In this document: positions 15,139 through 23,868 of the stretch, piece by piece | Position numbering within the stretch: the first letter of the stretch is position 1 | Layout: each line of letters starts with the position of its first letter | Assembly: GCA_966211965.1 (NCBI GenBank) | Contig: CBIHON010000007.1 | Location: 1-64,000, forward strand | DNA from: CBIHON01 sp966211965 | GTDB lineage: Bacteria > Pseudomonadota > Gammaproteobacteria > Burkholderiales > Burkholderiaceae_D | DNA: 64,000 nucleotides | Direction: 5' to 3' | The notes under the pieces: generated by a model | What the model was told of the DNA's origin: nothing | The model's input: only the letters and a program-made list of their open reading frames with translations | The model's database searches: none | Made by a program: the position numbers and the translations under genes

Positions 15139-16293
15139 CTATCGAAAGCGCTGACTCAAATAATTCGCCACGATATCAGCTGCCCATTTGCTACCCAGCG
15201 CAGACCAATGTCCATCGCAACTGAGATATAAACTCTTAATGTCAGATGGCGTATGGTCAGCCAGGTCAACGACCCCGATATTGGTGCGCCCTTCTGGAAG
15301 CCGTTTTAACTGCTGATGCCAATATTGCGCTGCCGGCTTGTCGCCACCGGCAATGCGGGAAAAATCAGATTCTGTTGGAATAATGACCAATAGAATATTT
15401 TTATTCCCAATTCTTTCGATCAGTTTGTTCACAAAATAAAGGGATGCCTCTTGTTCTTCTCTAGTCGTATCAAAATACCCAGAGTATGGTCTCCCATCGC
15501 TTCTTGCACCAAATGGATTGGTTTTTTTCTTTGAGAAGACCATTCGCGCGGTCCGTATTGTATTTGCGGTCCAGAGATTGTTGACTACAAATGCATGAAA
15601 GCTGGATCGAGGACGGTCAAAATATTCGGTTGGTTCAGACTTGTCCGGATAAAAATAAGAATATTCTCCTTTACCTATTTTTTGATAGTACGGTCTATAT
15701 CTTACTGTCTGATTTGCAAATTTATCGAGTCCGTTTTCCTGCCAGAATGCATAGTCATTGTCGTTAAAATCATTGTCCGGCAAAAAATAGATAATGACGC
15801 CTTCATGCGGATATTGGCTTGCCAGATTGTCATAAAGCAGAAAGTACTGCAAAGGGCCTAAACTGCCGCCGGCACCAAAATTCAGGACGTTCACTCCCAG
15901 CTTGTTCTCGATTGAACGCTCTGACGTCTCCTCTCTCGAAACGCCATACCCTTCCGCAAACGAATCCCCCAGCAATACATAACTCCTTTTATAAGGCATT
16001 TTGCCGTTAAAAGGCTCATCTCTGGCACCGATCTCGTTCGTGTTGTATTCGACATTGAAACACTGCGTACTGTGGCGATCCATATAATTTTTTTTATGCC
16101 AAGCTCCCCACGGGGAATTCTCGGTTCTCCATTCAAGCCCCGTGCCTCCATGGGATAGATAAAGGAGGGGCGTTTGATGAAACGGCAGCATCTTGGTCTT
16201 TGACAATACAAATGACAGAAACTCCAGGGCAATCGCAGCTACCACAATAATAATCAAGGTGTCTTTAATGTATTTAGTCAAGCTCATAAGCAT
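15139..16293 (-). CDS. SGNH/GDSL-type hydrolase with N-terminal membrane anchor
   Basis: 384 residues. A membrane anchor (LIIIVVAAIALEFLSFVL, about 13-30) precedes the block I serine motif LLGDSFAEGYG (Ser111). FLPDNDFNDND is a possible oxyanion/Asn region, and the C-terminal SLYLSCDGHWSALG gives Asp360 and His362. This resembles AlgX/AlgJ-like and other SGNH acetyl-handling proteins of polysaccharide loci, which transfer or remove O-acetyl groups on the periplasmic side. It overlaps the carbamoyltransferase stop by about 20 bases. It is visibly AT-richer than the GC-rich middle of the locus. Confidence 0.75.
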   Translation of the reverse strand: MLMSLTKYIKDTLIIIVVAAIALEFLSFVLSKTKMLPFHQTPLLYLSHGGTGLEWRTENSPWGAWHKKNYMDRHSTQCFNVEYNTNEIGARDEPFNGKMPYKRSYVLLGDSFAEGYGVSREETSERSIENKLGVNVLNFGAGGSLGPLQYFLLYDNLASQYPHEGVIIYFLPDNDFNDNDYAFWQENGLDKFANQTVRYRPYYQKIGKGEYSYFYPDKSEPTEYFDRPRSSFHAFVVNNLWTANTIRTARMVFSKKKTNPFGARSDGRPYSGYFDTTREEQEASLYFVNKLIERIGNKNILLVIIPTESDFSRIAGGDKPAAQYWHQQLKRLPEGRTNIGVVDLADHTPSDIKSLYLSCDGHWSALGSKWAADIVANYLSQRFR

Positions 16294-18109
16294 TTTTATA
16301 ATCCTTGATCAGCTGTTTATCCTGGTCTTCCTTTTTCAACACACAATTGCCAACCATGAGAAGCTCAATCTCCGTTCCCATCAAGCAGTGAAAGGCGTCT
16401 TCAGGCGTACAAACAATCGGCTCTCCCCGCACATTGAATGACGTGTTGACCAACACGGGGCAGTCGGTCAGCTCCTTGAACCTGGAAATCAGCCGGTGAT
16501 ACTTGGGATTCGTTTCCTTGTGTACAGTTTGAATTCTCGCCGAGTAGTCGACATGCGTGATGGCAGGAATTTCCGATCGGGGAACATTCAGTTTGTCGAT
16601 ACCAAATAGTTTCTTCTGCTCCTCGATCATCGGTAGCTGCTTTTCCTTCGCCACATCAGCCACTAAAAGCATATAGGGACTATCCGTGTCGATTTGAAAC
16701 CAATTGGAAATATCTTCTCGCAACACGCTGGGTGCAAACGGTCTGAAGGATTCTCTGTATTTCACCTTCAAGTTGAGCTGCTTCTGGACAGCTGGCGAGC
16801 GCGGATCGGCGATGATGGAGCGAGCGCCCAATGCTCTCGGCCCGAACTCCATTCGCCCCTGATGCCAGCCGACGGCTTTGCCATCGGCCAAGGCTCGAGC
16901 CGCGATGTTAATCTGTTCTTCATCGGATACCGTGGAGAAGACCGCACCAATCTTCTTGAGCCGCCGTTCGATGTCCTGCTGACTGTATTCGGGCCCGAGA
17001 TAGGAACCCTTCATGCCATCACCTGCATTGACCGTTCTCGGCTGATTCAACATCAAGTAATATGCGCCCAGTGCAGCGCCGACGGCTCCGCCCGCGTCGC
17101 CTGCAGCAGGTTGAATCCAGATATTGTCGAATACCTTCTCTCGCAGCAGCTTGCCATTTGCGACGCAGTTAAGCGCGACACCGCCGGCAAGGCATAGATT
17201 CTTCAGCCCCGTAGATTGACGAATACCTTTGGCGAGCTTGATGACAACCTCTTCCGTCACTGCTTGTATTGAGGCGGCAAGATCCATTTCCCGTTGGGTC
17301 AAGGTGCTTTCCGGCTGTCTCGGCGGTCCGCCAAAGAGTGCATCAAAGCGCTCATTGGTCATTGTCAATCCCGTACAGTAATCGAAATAGCGCATATCCA
17401 AATGGAAAGAGCCGTCTTCCTGGATGGTGATGAGGTGATTCTTGATTAAATCGGCATACTTGGGCTGGCCATAGGGTGCCAGCCCCATCACTTTGTATTC
17501 GCCGGAATTGACTTTGAAGCCTGTGTAATAAGTAAAAGCGGAGTAAAGCAAGCCCAAGGAATGGGGGAAATGAATTTCCTTGTGAACCGAAAGCTGGCTT
17601 CCTTTGCCGATGGCCAGCGAAGTCGTGGTCCATTCACCGACCCCATCCATTGTCAGAACGGCCGATTCTTCAAAGGGCGAGGGAAAAAAGGCACTGGCAG
17701 CATGACTAAGATGGTGCTCGGAGAATAAAAGCCGCTCCAGCCAGTCAATGTCCTTACCAAACTGCTCCGTCAAGGCATCGGTAATGACGGTTTTCTGAAA
17801 CAGTTTATCCTTCAACCAGATCGGCAATGAAGTAACAAAACTCTTGAATCCCCTTGGCGCAAATGCCAAATACGTTTCGAACAGGCGCTCGAACTTGAGG
17901 AAAGGTTTGTCGTAGAAAACGACATGGTTTATGTCCGCCGGTCGCAGTTTGGCCTCATGAAGACAATATTGAATAGCATTCACTGGAAAGCCGGCATCAT
18001 GCTTCTTACGCGTGAAGCGTTCCTCTTGAGCAGCCGCGATGATCTCGCCGTCTATTACCAAACAGGCGGCAGAATCATGGTAATAAGCAGAAAGTCCAAG
18101 AATCCTCAT
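16274..18109 (-). CDS. O-carbamoyltransferase (NodU/CmcH/TobZ family)
   Basis: 611 residues, full length. The N-terminal Kae1-like domain starts MRILGLSAYYHDSAACLV and has metal/substrate histidines in SEHHLSHAASAFFPSPF (His132, His136) and LTMDGVGEW. The C-terminal YrdC-like part has WHQGRMEFGPRALGARSI and VLVNTSFNVRGEPIVC. Such enzymes make carbamoyl-adenylate from carbamoyl phosphate and ATP and carbamoylate a sugar hydroxyl. ATG 18109 follows the small membrane gene's stop by 3 bases. The adjoining SxtK- and SxtJ-like proteins commonly accompany this family. Confidence 0.95.
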   Translation of the reverse strand: MRILGLSAYYHDSAACLVIDGEIIAAAQEERFTRKKHDAGFPVNAIQYCLHEAKLRPADINHVVFYDKPFLKFERLFETYLAFAPRGFKSFVTSLPIWLKDKLFQKTVITDALTEQFGKDIDWLERLLFSEHHLSHAASAFFPSPFEESAVLTMDGVGEWTTTSLAIGKGSQLSVHKEIHFPHSLGLLYSAFTYYTGFKVNSGEYKVMGLAPYGQPKYADLIKNHLITIQEDGSFHLDMRYFDYCTGLTMTNERFDALFGGPPRQPESTLTQREMDLAASIQAVTEEVVIKLAKGIRQSTGLKNLCLAGGVALNCVANGKLLREKVFDNIWIQPAAGDAGGAVGAALGAYYLMLNQPRTVNAGDGMKGSYLGPEYSQQDIERRLKKIGAVFSTVSDEEQINIAARALADGKAVGWHQGRMEFGPRALGARSIIADPRSPAVQKQLNLKVKYRESFRPFAPSVLREDISNWFQIDTDSPYMLLVADVAKEKQLPMIEEQKKLFGIDKLNVPRSEIPAITHVDYSARIQTVHKETNPKYHRLISRFKELTDCPVLVNTSFNVRGEPIVCTPEDAFHCLMGTEIELLMVGNCVLKKEDQDKQLIKDYKNAYELD

Positions 18110-18112
18110 CAA

Positions 18113-18265
18113 TCAAAATAGCGTGTAGATGAACGGGGCAATAACCGAACCTTGAGCGGCAACCAGCAAAGTGCCCAGAATGACCATGACGATGATGATT
18201 GGAGCAAGCCATAGCTTTTTGCGTACACGCAAAAACATCCAGAGTTCTTTGATCATGGGGCCCAT
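18113..18265 (-). CDS. small DUF5989/SxtK-like membrane protein
   Basis: Only 50 residues: MGPMIKELWMFLRVRKKLWL, one long hydrophobic helix (APIIIVMVILGTLLVAA) and the conserved tail QGSVIAPFIYTLF. The tail and size match the DUF5989 family, seen beside NodU-type carbamoyltransferases. ATG 18265 is preceded by GAGG at good spacing; ATG 18256 is an alternative. It is sandwiched between the SxtJ-like gene (8 bases) and the carbamoyltransferase (3 bases). It may tether or regulate the enzyme at the membrane, but no function is known to me. Confidence 0.8.
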   Translation of the reverse strand: MGPMIKELWMFLRVRKKLWLAPIIIVMVILGTLLVAAQGSVIAPFIYTLF

Positions 18266-18272
18266 ATGAACC

Positions 18273-18680
18273 TCAAAATTGATTTTTGAAGGAATCGGAA
18301 GCCGGGCCCGGCGGTATGCGCTCAACCCAGAAGGAAGAAACTGCTTGCCGCTTAAGCCGCAGGACATCACGCCCAAACAGGCGGGTGATGACGGCAATCG
18401 GAGTCAGAAGACAAAAAAAGATAATCCCCAATACGACTGGACTGACAATCTTGCCGAGCAGCTGGCCCAGCAGGAACCAGGCTTTGTTGAACGGCGCAAG
18501 CATCCGAGGCGCACAGAGAGTCACCAAACCAACGGCCAGGCTGGCGGCCAACCAAGTCACACAGGCGCTTTGAGCCCAACCTTTATAAAAATAATAAGCG
18601 CCTAGTCCAGCAAAGACCACGGTAAAGAGAAAACCAAAACTACGCTCTGAAGGAAGTTTGGGTGGCAAAGCAGGACTCAT
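18273..18680 (-). CDS. SxtJ-family membrane protein
   Basis: 135 residues with about three membrane segments: FGFLFTVVFAGLGAYYFYKG, AASLAVGLVTLCAP and VVLGIIFFCLLTPIAVITRL. The last is followed by FGRDVLRLK, a family-typical end of the membrane core. SxtJ proteins sit next to carbamoyltransferases and SxtK-like peptides. No catalytic residues are seen. The gene starts soon after the FemAB-like gene and leads directly into the 50-residue gene, so the three probably work as a unit. Confidence 0.8.
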   Translation of the reverse strand: MSPALPPKLPSERSFGFLFTVVFAGLGAYYFYKGWAQSACVTWLAASLAVGLVTLCAPRMLAPFNKAWFLLGQLLGKIVSPVVLGIIFFCLLTPIAVITRLFGRDVLRLKRQAVSSFWVERIPPGPASDSFKNQF

Positions 18681-18719
18681 CTATATTCCCTTAACCTAAG
18701 TAAATCGGATGTTAAACCA

Positions 18720-19760
18720 TTACCACCTACTGGTAAATCCTGTCCGAATATTCTGCAGCACAGGCCGCATCTTGAGATATGCGCTTAGCGCGCCACGCAA
18801 CCAAGGGGCCATCCACGTGTAACGGGCATAGATCTCCGGCCGACCGCCAAAACTCATTTTGAATTTGTCTATGTTCGCAATACCTCCACCACCCAGGTCG
18901 TAACGCCTTAGTCCGTGGTTAACGGCAAATCGAATGGCTTCCCATTGGATCAAGCTGTTGGCGGCCGAGGCATTTCCTGCCGCCGAAGAGGTACCGCTCA
19001 GATACTGCATCTCATGGCCATTGAACGGAAACATGCCGAAGGCTACGCGTTCGCCATGCAGTTCGGCGCCTAGAAAAAGCATATGCCCGCCCTCCAGCAA
19101 CTCGCGCACCAGCGTTGTGTAAAAGCGCTTCGAGTGCGGTGGCACAGAACCGGACTTGGCGAATGTCGCCTTTAGCATGTCGTAAAACTGCCCAATGTCC
19201 CCCTCGCCTCCGTCCAGCTTGAGAATCCGGACGCCATCTTTTTCGGCTTTCCGGACCTTGTTACGGGCGCGGCTTTCTATCGCTGCCCAGGCGCTTTCTT
19301 CATCCCGCGCGAGGCCGATCACAAAAGTGTATTTTTCTTCGCGTTGCCACGCCGCGGAATCATGCACTTGAATTGCAACCGGTTCTTCCTCGACGGCATA
19401 GCCGAATTCCATCCAATTAGCTCGAAGATCGGTTTGCGCATACCGTACGACGGACTGCAGACAAGCGGCGTGATCGTCAATATTCGCACTGAGAAGTCTT
19501 AGTCCGATGCCCGATGTAAATGTGCCGCGCAGTGGCGCGCCGAGGCGCCTTACCAAAGGCAACGATTGCTTGAAGAGAGGCATGAGGGCCACATCGTCGC
19601 CATGGTTGGCAATTGCAAGGAGATCGTATCCGATATGCGCTGCGCGGCTGGTCGCATTCCACCACCAGAGTTCCTTGAAGACGGATAATTGTGGCTGGGA
19701 ACAGTTTAACAAAATGGACTCTGCTTCGTTTCGATCACAATATCGAGATATCGGCGGCAC
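18720..19760 (-). CDS. FemAB/GNAT-fold protein (aminoacyl- or acyltransferase)
   Basis: 346 residues with two GNAT-like halves. Notable are SRARNKVRKAEKDGVRI (about 160-176), QFYDMLKATFAKSG and YDLGGGGIANIDKFKMSFGG near the C-terminus, a hallmark of FemAB-like proteins in polysaccharide and PEP-CTERM loci. Classical FemAB enzymes add amino acids from aminoacyl-tRNA; in sugar loci the acceptor could be an amino sugar, though simple N-acylation is equally possible. A GTG start at 19760 is supported by AGGAG nine bases upstream. The MITE begins just before this ribosome site. Confidence 0.78.
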   Translation of the reverse strand: MPPISRYCDRNEAESILLNCSQPQLSVFKELWWWNATSRAAHIGYDLLAIANHGDDVALMPLFKQSLPLVRRLGAPLRGTFTSGIGLRLLSANIDDHAACLQSVVRYAQTDLRANWMEFGYAVEEEPVAIQVHDSAAWQREEKYTFVIGLARDEESAWAAIESRARNKVRKAEKDGVRILKLDGGEGDIGQFYDMLKATFAKSGSVPPHSKRFYTTLVRELLEGGHMLFLGAELHGERVAFGMFPFNGHEMQYLSGTSSAAGNASAANSLIQWEAIRFAVNHGLRRYDLGGGGIANIDKFKMSFGGRPEIYARYTWMAPWLRGALSAYLKMRPVLQNIRTGFTSRW

Positions 19761-19783
19761 TGGCGCATACTCCTTTGTTTGCT

Positions 19784-19944
19784 AGTGTCCTGTTCCGTAA
19801 CTTCGTAGCAAAAGTAAAAATGACGAAATCGGGCCGAGACAAGGAAAAAAGCATAGCAAGGCCGAGGCCTTGCGCGCATTGTTGACGCGGTATCGGCGCG
19901 ATTCTCGTCATCTTTTATGCAACGAATTTACGGAACAGGACACT
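19784..19944. mobile_element. MITE-like element whose right arm ends the upstream gene
   Basis: 161 bp with terminal inverted repeats. The left arm AGTGTCCTGTTCCGTAACTT and the complement of the right arm, AGTGTCCTGTTCCGTAAATT, agree except for one base, with looser pairing further in (a small indel, then ATGACGA). No clear target duplication is visible. The right arm encodes the last 12 codons (the final residue pair begins with Val) and the TGA of the DegT-like gene at 19908. It differs in sequence from the MITE at 8997-9166, so two families are present. Confidence 0.65.
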
Positions 19945-21074
19945 GGGGTAATTACCCTGACAACCGATGCCACATGTTTCAGATCAGCCTCGGTCAGATC
20001 GTAATGTATAGGCAACATCACCAACTGTCGCGCAAGTCTCTCAGCTTCCGGATACCGTCCTCGGACTTCTATCGGAAGCTCGTTTCCCGGCCACGCATAT
20101 ACGCCTATACCCAACGTGCGCAGCCGCTCGACAAGGTCCGCCTCGCGTGATGAATCCACTATCGGCAAAGCGACCGGTATCGATTTCGTCTCAAAATCTT
20201 CGTCTCCTGGCCGGCATACGATGTCAGGCGGAAGCGATATGGCAAGCTGCTGATAGTTATGGCGATGCCTATCGATGACGGTTGAAAGATTTCGACCATC
20301 AAGCCACCTCGTCAGTAACCGTGAGGGACTGCACTGCGGCACACCATACGTAGAAGACTGGTCATGCGTCGCGGCTTTCGCAACAGGTGCGAGACAAGTT
20401 TCGGCTCCAAACCATCTTTCTAATTTTTTCTTCCACTGCCGGAAAGCATACGGGTTATATATACCTGAGTAAAAGAGCGTCTTTCCAATATGCTGGAGAA
20501 GAAACTTACCGTAAGCACCCAACGATAGAGAGCCGTAATCGCCAAGCAAAGGCAATCCGGACTCACGGCAAACCAGCATCCCTCCATCGGGCACAGGTAG
20601 AAACTTTCGCAGGCTATATATCGCGTAGTCGCCAACGATATCCGCCGGGAAATCCATCGTGGGAGGAAGGCTGTGACAACGGTCCTCTATCAGAATGCTA
20701 TTGAACTGATTGCACAGCTCTTTATACCGTTCCAGCCTTGGACGGCGGCCGAAATGATGCACCGCCAATAAAGACTTGGGGCGATATTGCACGAGCGCCG
20801 CTTCGAGTAGACCCTGGTCGTAATCCAAATCCGCAGCGACATCAACAAACTGCACGCGCGCGCCCACGGCAGCGATAGGTTCTACGGCAGAGCGGCAAAT
20901 CAAAGCCGGAGCGAGCACACAATCACCCGGTCCGATACCAAGCGCCCTGCATACATAATGGATTGCATCGCGCCCCTTTTGGAAAAAGATAAGCTGCTCA
21001 GCAGACGACTTTCCTTTTGCAGGAACACTTGAGCCGCGAGGTCCGGCCAAAGCCTTTGGCGGAATGATTTTCAA
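19908..21074 (-). CDS. DegT/DnrJ-like PLP-dependent aminotransferase with a MITE-derived C-terminus
   Basis: 388 residues from the TTG at 21074, which overlaps the methyltransferase stop (TTGA) and gives the family-like start KIIPPKALAGPRGS. An open frame with an earlier start at 21155 would overlap that gene by 85 bases. The PLP lysine is Lys157 (IYSLRKFLPVPDGG), and Asp131 in LIEDRCHSLPP binds the ring. It may transfer an amino group to a keto sugar, or be a DegT relative with another role. The natural C-terminus is lost: from base 19944 the MITE encodes VSCSVNSLHKR and the stop. Loss of only the tail may leave activity. Confidence 0.82.
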   Translation of the reverse strand: MKIIPPKALAGPRGSSVPAKGKSSAEQLIFFQKGRDAIHYVCRALGIGPGDCVLAPALICRSAVEPIAAVGARVQFVDVAADLDYDQGLLEAALVQYRPKSLLAVHHFGRRPRLERYKELCNQFNSILIEDRCHSLPPTMDFPADIVGDYAIYSLRKFLPVPDGGMLVCRESGLPLLGDYGSLSLGAYGKFLLQHIGKTLFYSGIYNPYAFRQWKKKLERWFGAETCLAPVAKAATHDQSSTYGVPQCSPSRLLTRWLDGRNLSTVIDRHRHNYQQLAISLPPDIVCRPGDEDFETKSIPVALPIVDSSREADLVERLRTLGIGVYAWPGNELPIEVRGRYPEAERLARQLVMLPIHYDLTEADLKHVASVVRVITPVSCSVNSLHKR

Positions 21075-21775
21075 CTTTTTCTCAGCGTGCAAAGCATATG
21101 CGTTCTGAGCAAAGGCAGAAAAGCCTCGACAGCGTGGGCAAGAAGCGGTGACCACTTTACAAGCGGACGCTGCAGAGGCGGCGCCAAGGAAACCGTTCTG
21201 AACCTGGTTATCATTCCGGGAAATAGTCTCTTTATTTCATTCATTCCAATACCAACCGTGTCGCGATTGCGCGGGTCTCTAATGCGAAAATCATAAATCA
21301 ACAGGATTCCCGATGGCCGTACCACGCGCATCATCTCTTTTGCCAACATGGCGCGCGCCTCGGCATCCAGAATGGATGAAAAGACGGTATTCGCCAATAC
21401 CAGATCCATCGTGGAATCGTCGAAGTGCAGGGGCCAGCCGTTGGAAACGGAAAATGCGATTTGAGGAGAAAGCAGACGAGCTGTTTCGATCCGGTCAGCC
21501 AATAAATCCACGCCATGCAGGCGCGATGGGTTCGCGCCCCATTCCATCAGAACGCGCAGCCAACCGCCCGCGCCACAACCCACGTCCAGACAATCAATGA
21601 CGGATAAATCGGCAAAGCCGGCTTCCATCAAAGCCTTTGTCACAGCGACCCGCAGAAGATATTGGCTAAGGAGTTCGTCAGGCTGATTCCAGTCGTAAAG
21701 CCGCTTCTTGCCCGACGCATCTCTCCTTGCGTATACATTCCGGATGCGTTCTGCTTCCTGCAGGTGTTGGTGCAT
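21071..21775 (-). CDS. class I SAM-dependent methyltransferase
   Basis: 234 residues. Motif I, CLDVGCGAGGWLRVL (62-76), binds SAM; GVDLLADRIETARL follows as motif II, and MRVVRPSGILLIYDF as post-motif III. The fold is the ubiquinone/menaquinone-type methyltransferase. In this locus it most likely O-methylates a sugar, but the acceptor cannot be read from sequence. It overlaps the following PLP-enzyme gene. Confidence 0.88.
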   Translation of the reverse strand: MHQHLQEAERIRNVYARRDASGKKRLYDWNQPDELLSQYLLRVAVTKALMEAGFADLSVIDCLDVGCGAGGWLRVLMEWGANPSRLHGVDLLADRIETARLLSPQIAFSVSNGWPLHFDDSTMDLVLANTVFSSILDAEARAMLAKEMMRVVRPSGILLIYDFRIRDPRNRDTVGIGMNEIKRLFPGMITRFRTVSLAPPLQRPLVKWSPLLAHAVEAFLPLLRTHMLCTLRKS

Positions 21776-21879
21776 ATTTCACGCCTTATCCGATAAGGGG
21801 ATCTCTAGGAGTTACAAAAAGCACCCACTCTCGGGTCCGCGATGCTCAATGTACCTACTTTGGTAATTTTTAGAGATCA

Positions 21880-23385
21880 CTATGATGCGGTCACGAGTTG
21901 CCGCGGCGTCCATCGCCCAAAAAAATGCACGGCGGCGACGAAAAACAATAAATTCACACCCGCCTTAGCCACAATGCCAACCCACTCGTCTATCCCTAAA
22001 TTGACGACAAACCAGTAAAAGCAATAAAACACAAAGACCAAAGAATAAAACCGCCAACGATCATGTAGACGGAAGGAACGGTAATACAAGGAGGAAAATA
22101 TCTTCAGAGATAAAACCACTAGCGCCAACGCTCCAATCATGCCGACAAACGGAATGAAGATGCCGTATATATACCAGACATCGGTATGATAAATTCTGAA
22201 TGCCACTTCCAGCGATTGTTCGCCGTATTCAACAAGAAACAATCTGGACGACGGAAGAATATCCTCAAACGGATCGCCCGGCATAACAAGATTGACTATC
22301 GCTTTGGGCACGGTGTCCCAGAAATCCTGCTTCACTTCGCTTCCACTGCGGACGATAAGCACCAATACATCCAGCGCGTTGACTCTTCCAGCCATGCGCT
22401 TGACTACATTAACAGGAGAAAATATTTCTTCTTGATCTCCATACGTTTCGATCCCCTGATCGTATATATCCTGAACCCCGATGGCGTGACCACGCAGGTC
22501 CGAGCCGAAGGTAACGGCACGTGTAACGAATCCGGCCATGAATGACAAGGGAAACAGCACCACTGCACCGGCAAGCAAAACCACCAATAGTTTCACTTTT
22601 ATCCGATCAAAATCAGACAATAACAATACCATTCCGGCTGCGAAAATGGTCACATCAAAAACTGAGCCCTTGCTTCCAGTTAAGAGTCGCGTAACGACAT
22701 AAACGGCCAGCATGATAATGAACAATTGCCGTCCCCTTTTGCCAAGTGACGGCCATACGGAAACTCCTGCACCAATAAAAATCATGCATACAAATTGCAA
22801 ATCCGTAATCAGATAAAATATCCAGTTGTTTCCACTTCCGCCTGCTCCGTCTCCGAAGCGGCCTTGACCGACAACAAGATAGCGGTAGAGGTCAATCGCC
22901 GAGGACACCAGCATAAGAATCATGGCGCCCCAATACATTCTCATCGCAACTTCAGGAGAACGGAAAATCTTGAGAGGACCAACGGCACCGGCATGCCGGC
23001 TTGCCATCAAAGCCAGAGTCGACAACGGTACGGCAACCGCGAGAAAAGCCAAGGTGATATCAATATCGTGCGGATAGATTCGATAGGACAATGGATAGCT
23101 TCGAAGAAAATTTCCAGGAAAGATAATCAGATTGAAAACAGGAATCCAATAGTAAATCCCTATCATTAATAGAAAGAATGTTATCAATCCGAACTGTCTA
23201 CGATTGCTGCGACCTACGAGATAAGCACATATCAGAACGCTTTCTATCGTAAGCAGTACGCCTTGAAACGACACCAAGCCGCCAATTCGTTCATCAAGCA
23301 CTTCATACCGGACAAAGAGAAGAAGCACAAGGCAGCAATAGGCTGCCAATGCAATTTGAACCAGCTTTTTTAATGAGATAGTCAT
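21880..23385 (-). CDS. Wzy-like O-antigen/oligosaccharide repeat-unit polymerase
   Basis: 501 residues with about 11-12 hydrophobic segments across the length and a longer periplasmic loop (about residues 290-400, including YDQGIETYGDQEEIFSPV and MPGDPFEDILPSSRLFL). The layout fits O-antigen polymerases of the WzyE/EpsG-like oligosaccharide polymerase group, which are recognised by topology rather than motif. It is the only polymerase candidate in the cluster. It is AT-richer than neighbouring sugar-nucleotide genes, as is common for wzy. Confidence 0.8.
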   Translation of the reverse strand: MTISLKKLVQIALAAYCCLVLLLFVRYEVLDERIGGLVSFQGVLLTIESVLICAYLVGRSNRRQFGLITFFLLMIGIYYWIPVFNLIIFPGNFLRSYPLSYRIYPHDIDITLAFLAVAVPLSTLALMASRHAGAVGPLKIFRSPEVAMRMYWGAMILMLVSSAIDLYRYLVVGQGRFGDGAGGSGNNWIFYLITDLQFVCMIFIGAGVSVWPSLGKRGRQLFIIMLAVYVVTRLLTGSKGSVFDVTIFAAGMVLLLSDFDRIKVKLLVVLLAGAVVLFPLSFMAGFVTRAVTFGSDLRGHAIGVQDIYDQGIETYGDQEEIFSPVNVVKRMAGRVNALDVLVLIVRSGSEVKQDFWDTVPKAIVNLVMPGDPFEDILPSSRLFLVEYGEQSLEVAFRIYHTDVWYIYGIFIPFVGMIGALALVVLSLKIFSSLYYRSFRLHDRWRFYSLVFVFYCFYWFVVNLGIDEWVGIVAKAGVNLLFFVAAVHFFGRWTPRQLVTAS

Positions 23386-23400
23386 TCGAAAAAATTGGGC

Positions 23401-23868
23401 TTAGCTCTCATTCCAATCATATTCAACCGGTCCGCTCATGAGATCCAAGCGATCCACTTCCTCCGCTTGATGCGGCATATCGGCCACATTCACGATCAAT
23501 GCCGGCGCGTCTCCCATCGCCTGAAAGCCATACCAAAGACCAGGGGGAATGCGCAGCAGCCGATAACAGCCCGGCCGCCCCAACACGTGCTTCTCAACCG
23601 TGCCGGCGGTGGGCGAACCGGGCCTTGCGTCGAACAAGACCACTTTCATCAAACCCTGCGGAACCGCGAAATGCTGAGTCTGGCGGCGATGCCTTTTCCA
23701 TGCCTTTACCACACCGGGCAAGGTGAACGAACAATACACCTCGCCAAAGCCCGAAAACAAAGGCGAATCGCAACGCATGATATGCAGAACGGCGCCCCGC
23801 TCATCTTCTATTTCCTTGAGCGGAGAAACTAGCACACCCTCGATGGGACTACAGCTCAATTCACCCAT
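23401..23868 (-). CDS. RmlC-like cupin, dTDP-4-dehydrorhamnose 3,5-epimerase family
   Basis: 155 residues, cupin fold. Visible are IEGVLVSPLKEIEDERGAVL, the WKRHRRQTQHFAVPQG strand with the His of the family, and RIPPGLWYGFQAMG. It overlaps the RfbG gene by 13 bases. Behind RfbF and RfbG it should epimerise CDP-4-keto-6-deoxyglucose at C3/C5 instead of dTDP-sugar. No RfbH (C-3 dehydratase) is present, so a 3-deoxy sugar is not expected. ATG 23868 is the natural start; an upstream in-frame codon lies inside rfbG. Confidence 0.82.
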   Translation of the reverse strand: MGELSCSPIEGVLVSPLKEIEDERGAVLHIMRCDSPLFSGFGEVYCSFTLPGVVKAWKRHRRQTQHFAVPQGLMKVVLFDARPGSPTAGTVEKHVLGRPGCYRLLRIPPGLWYGFQAMGDAPALIVNVADMPHQAEEVDRLDLMSGPVEYDWNES

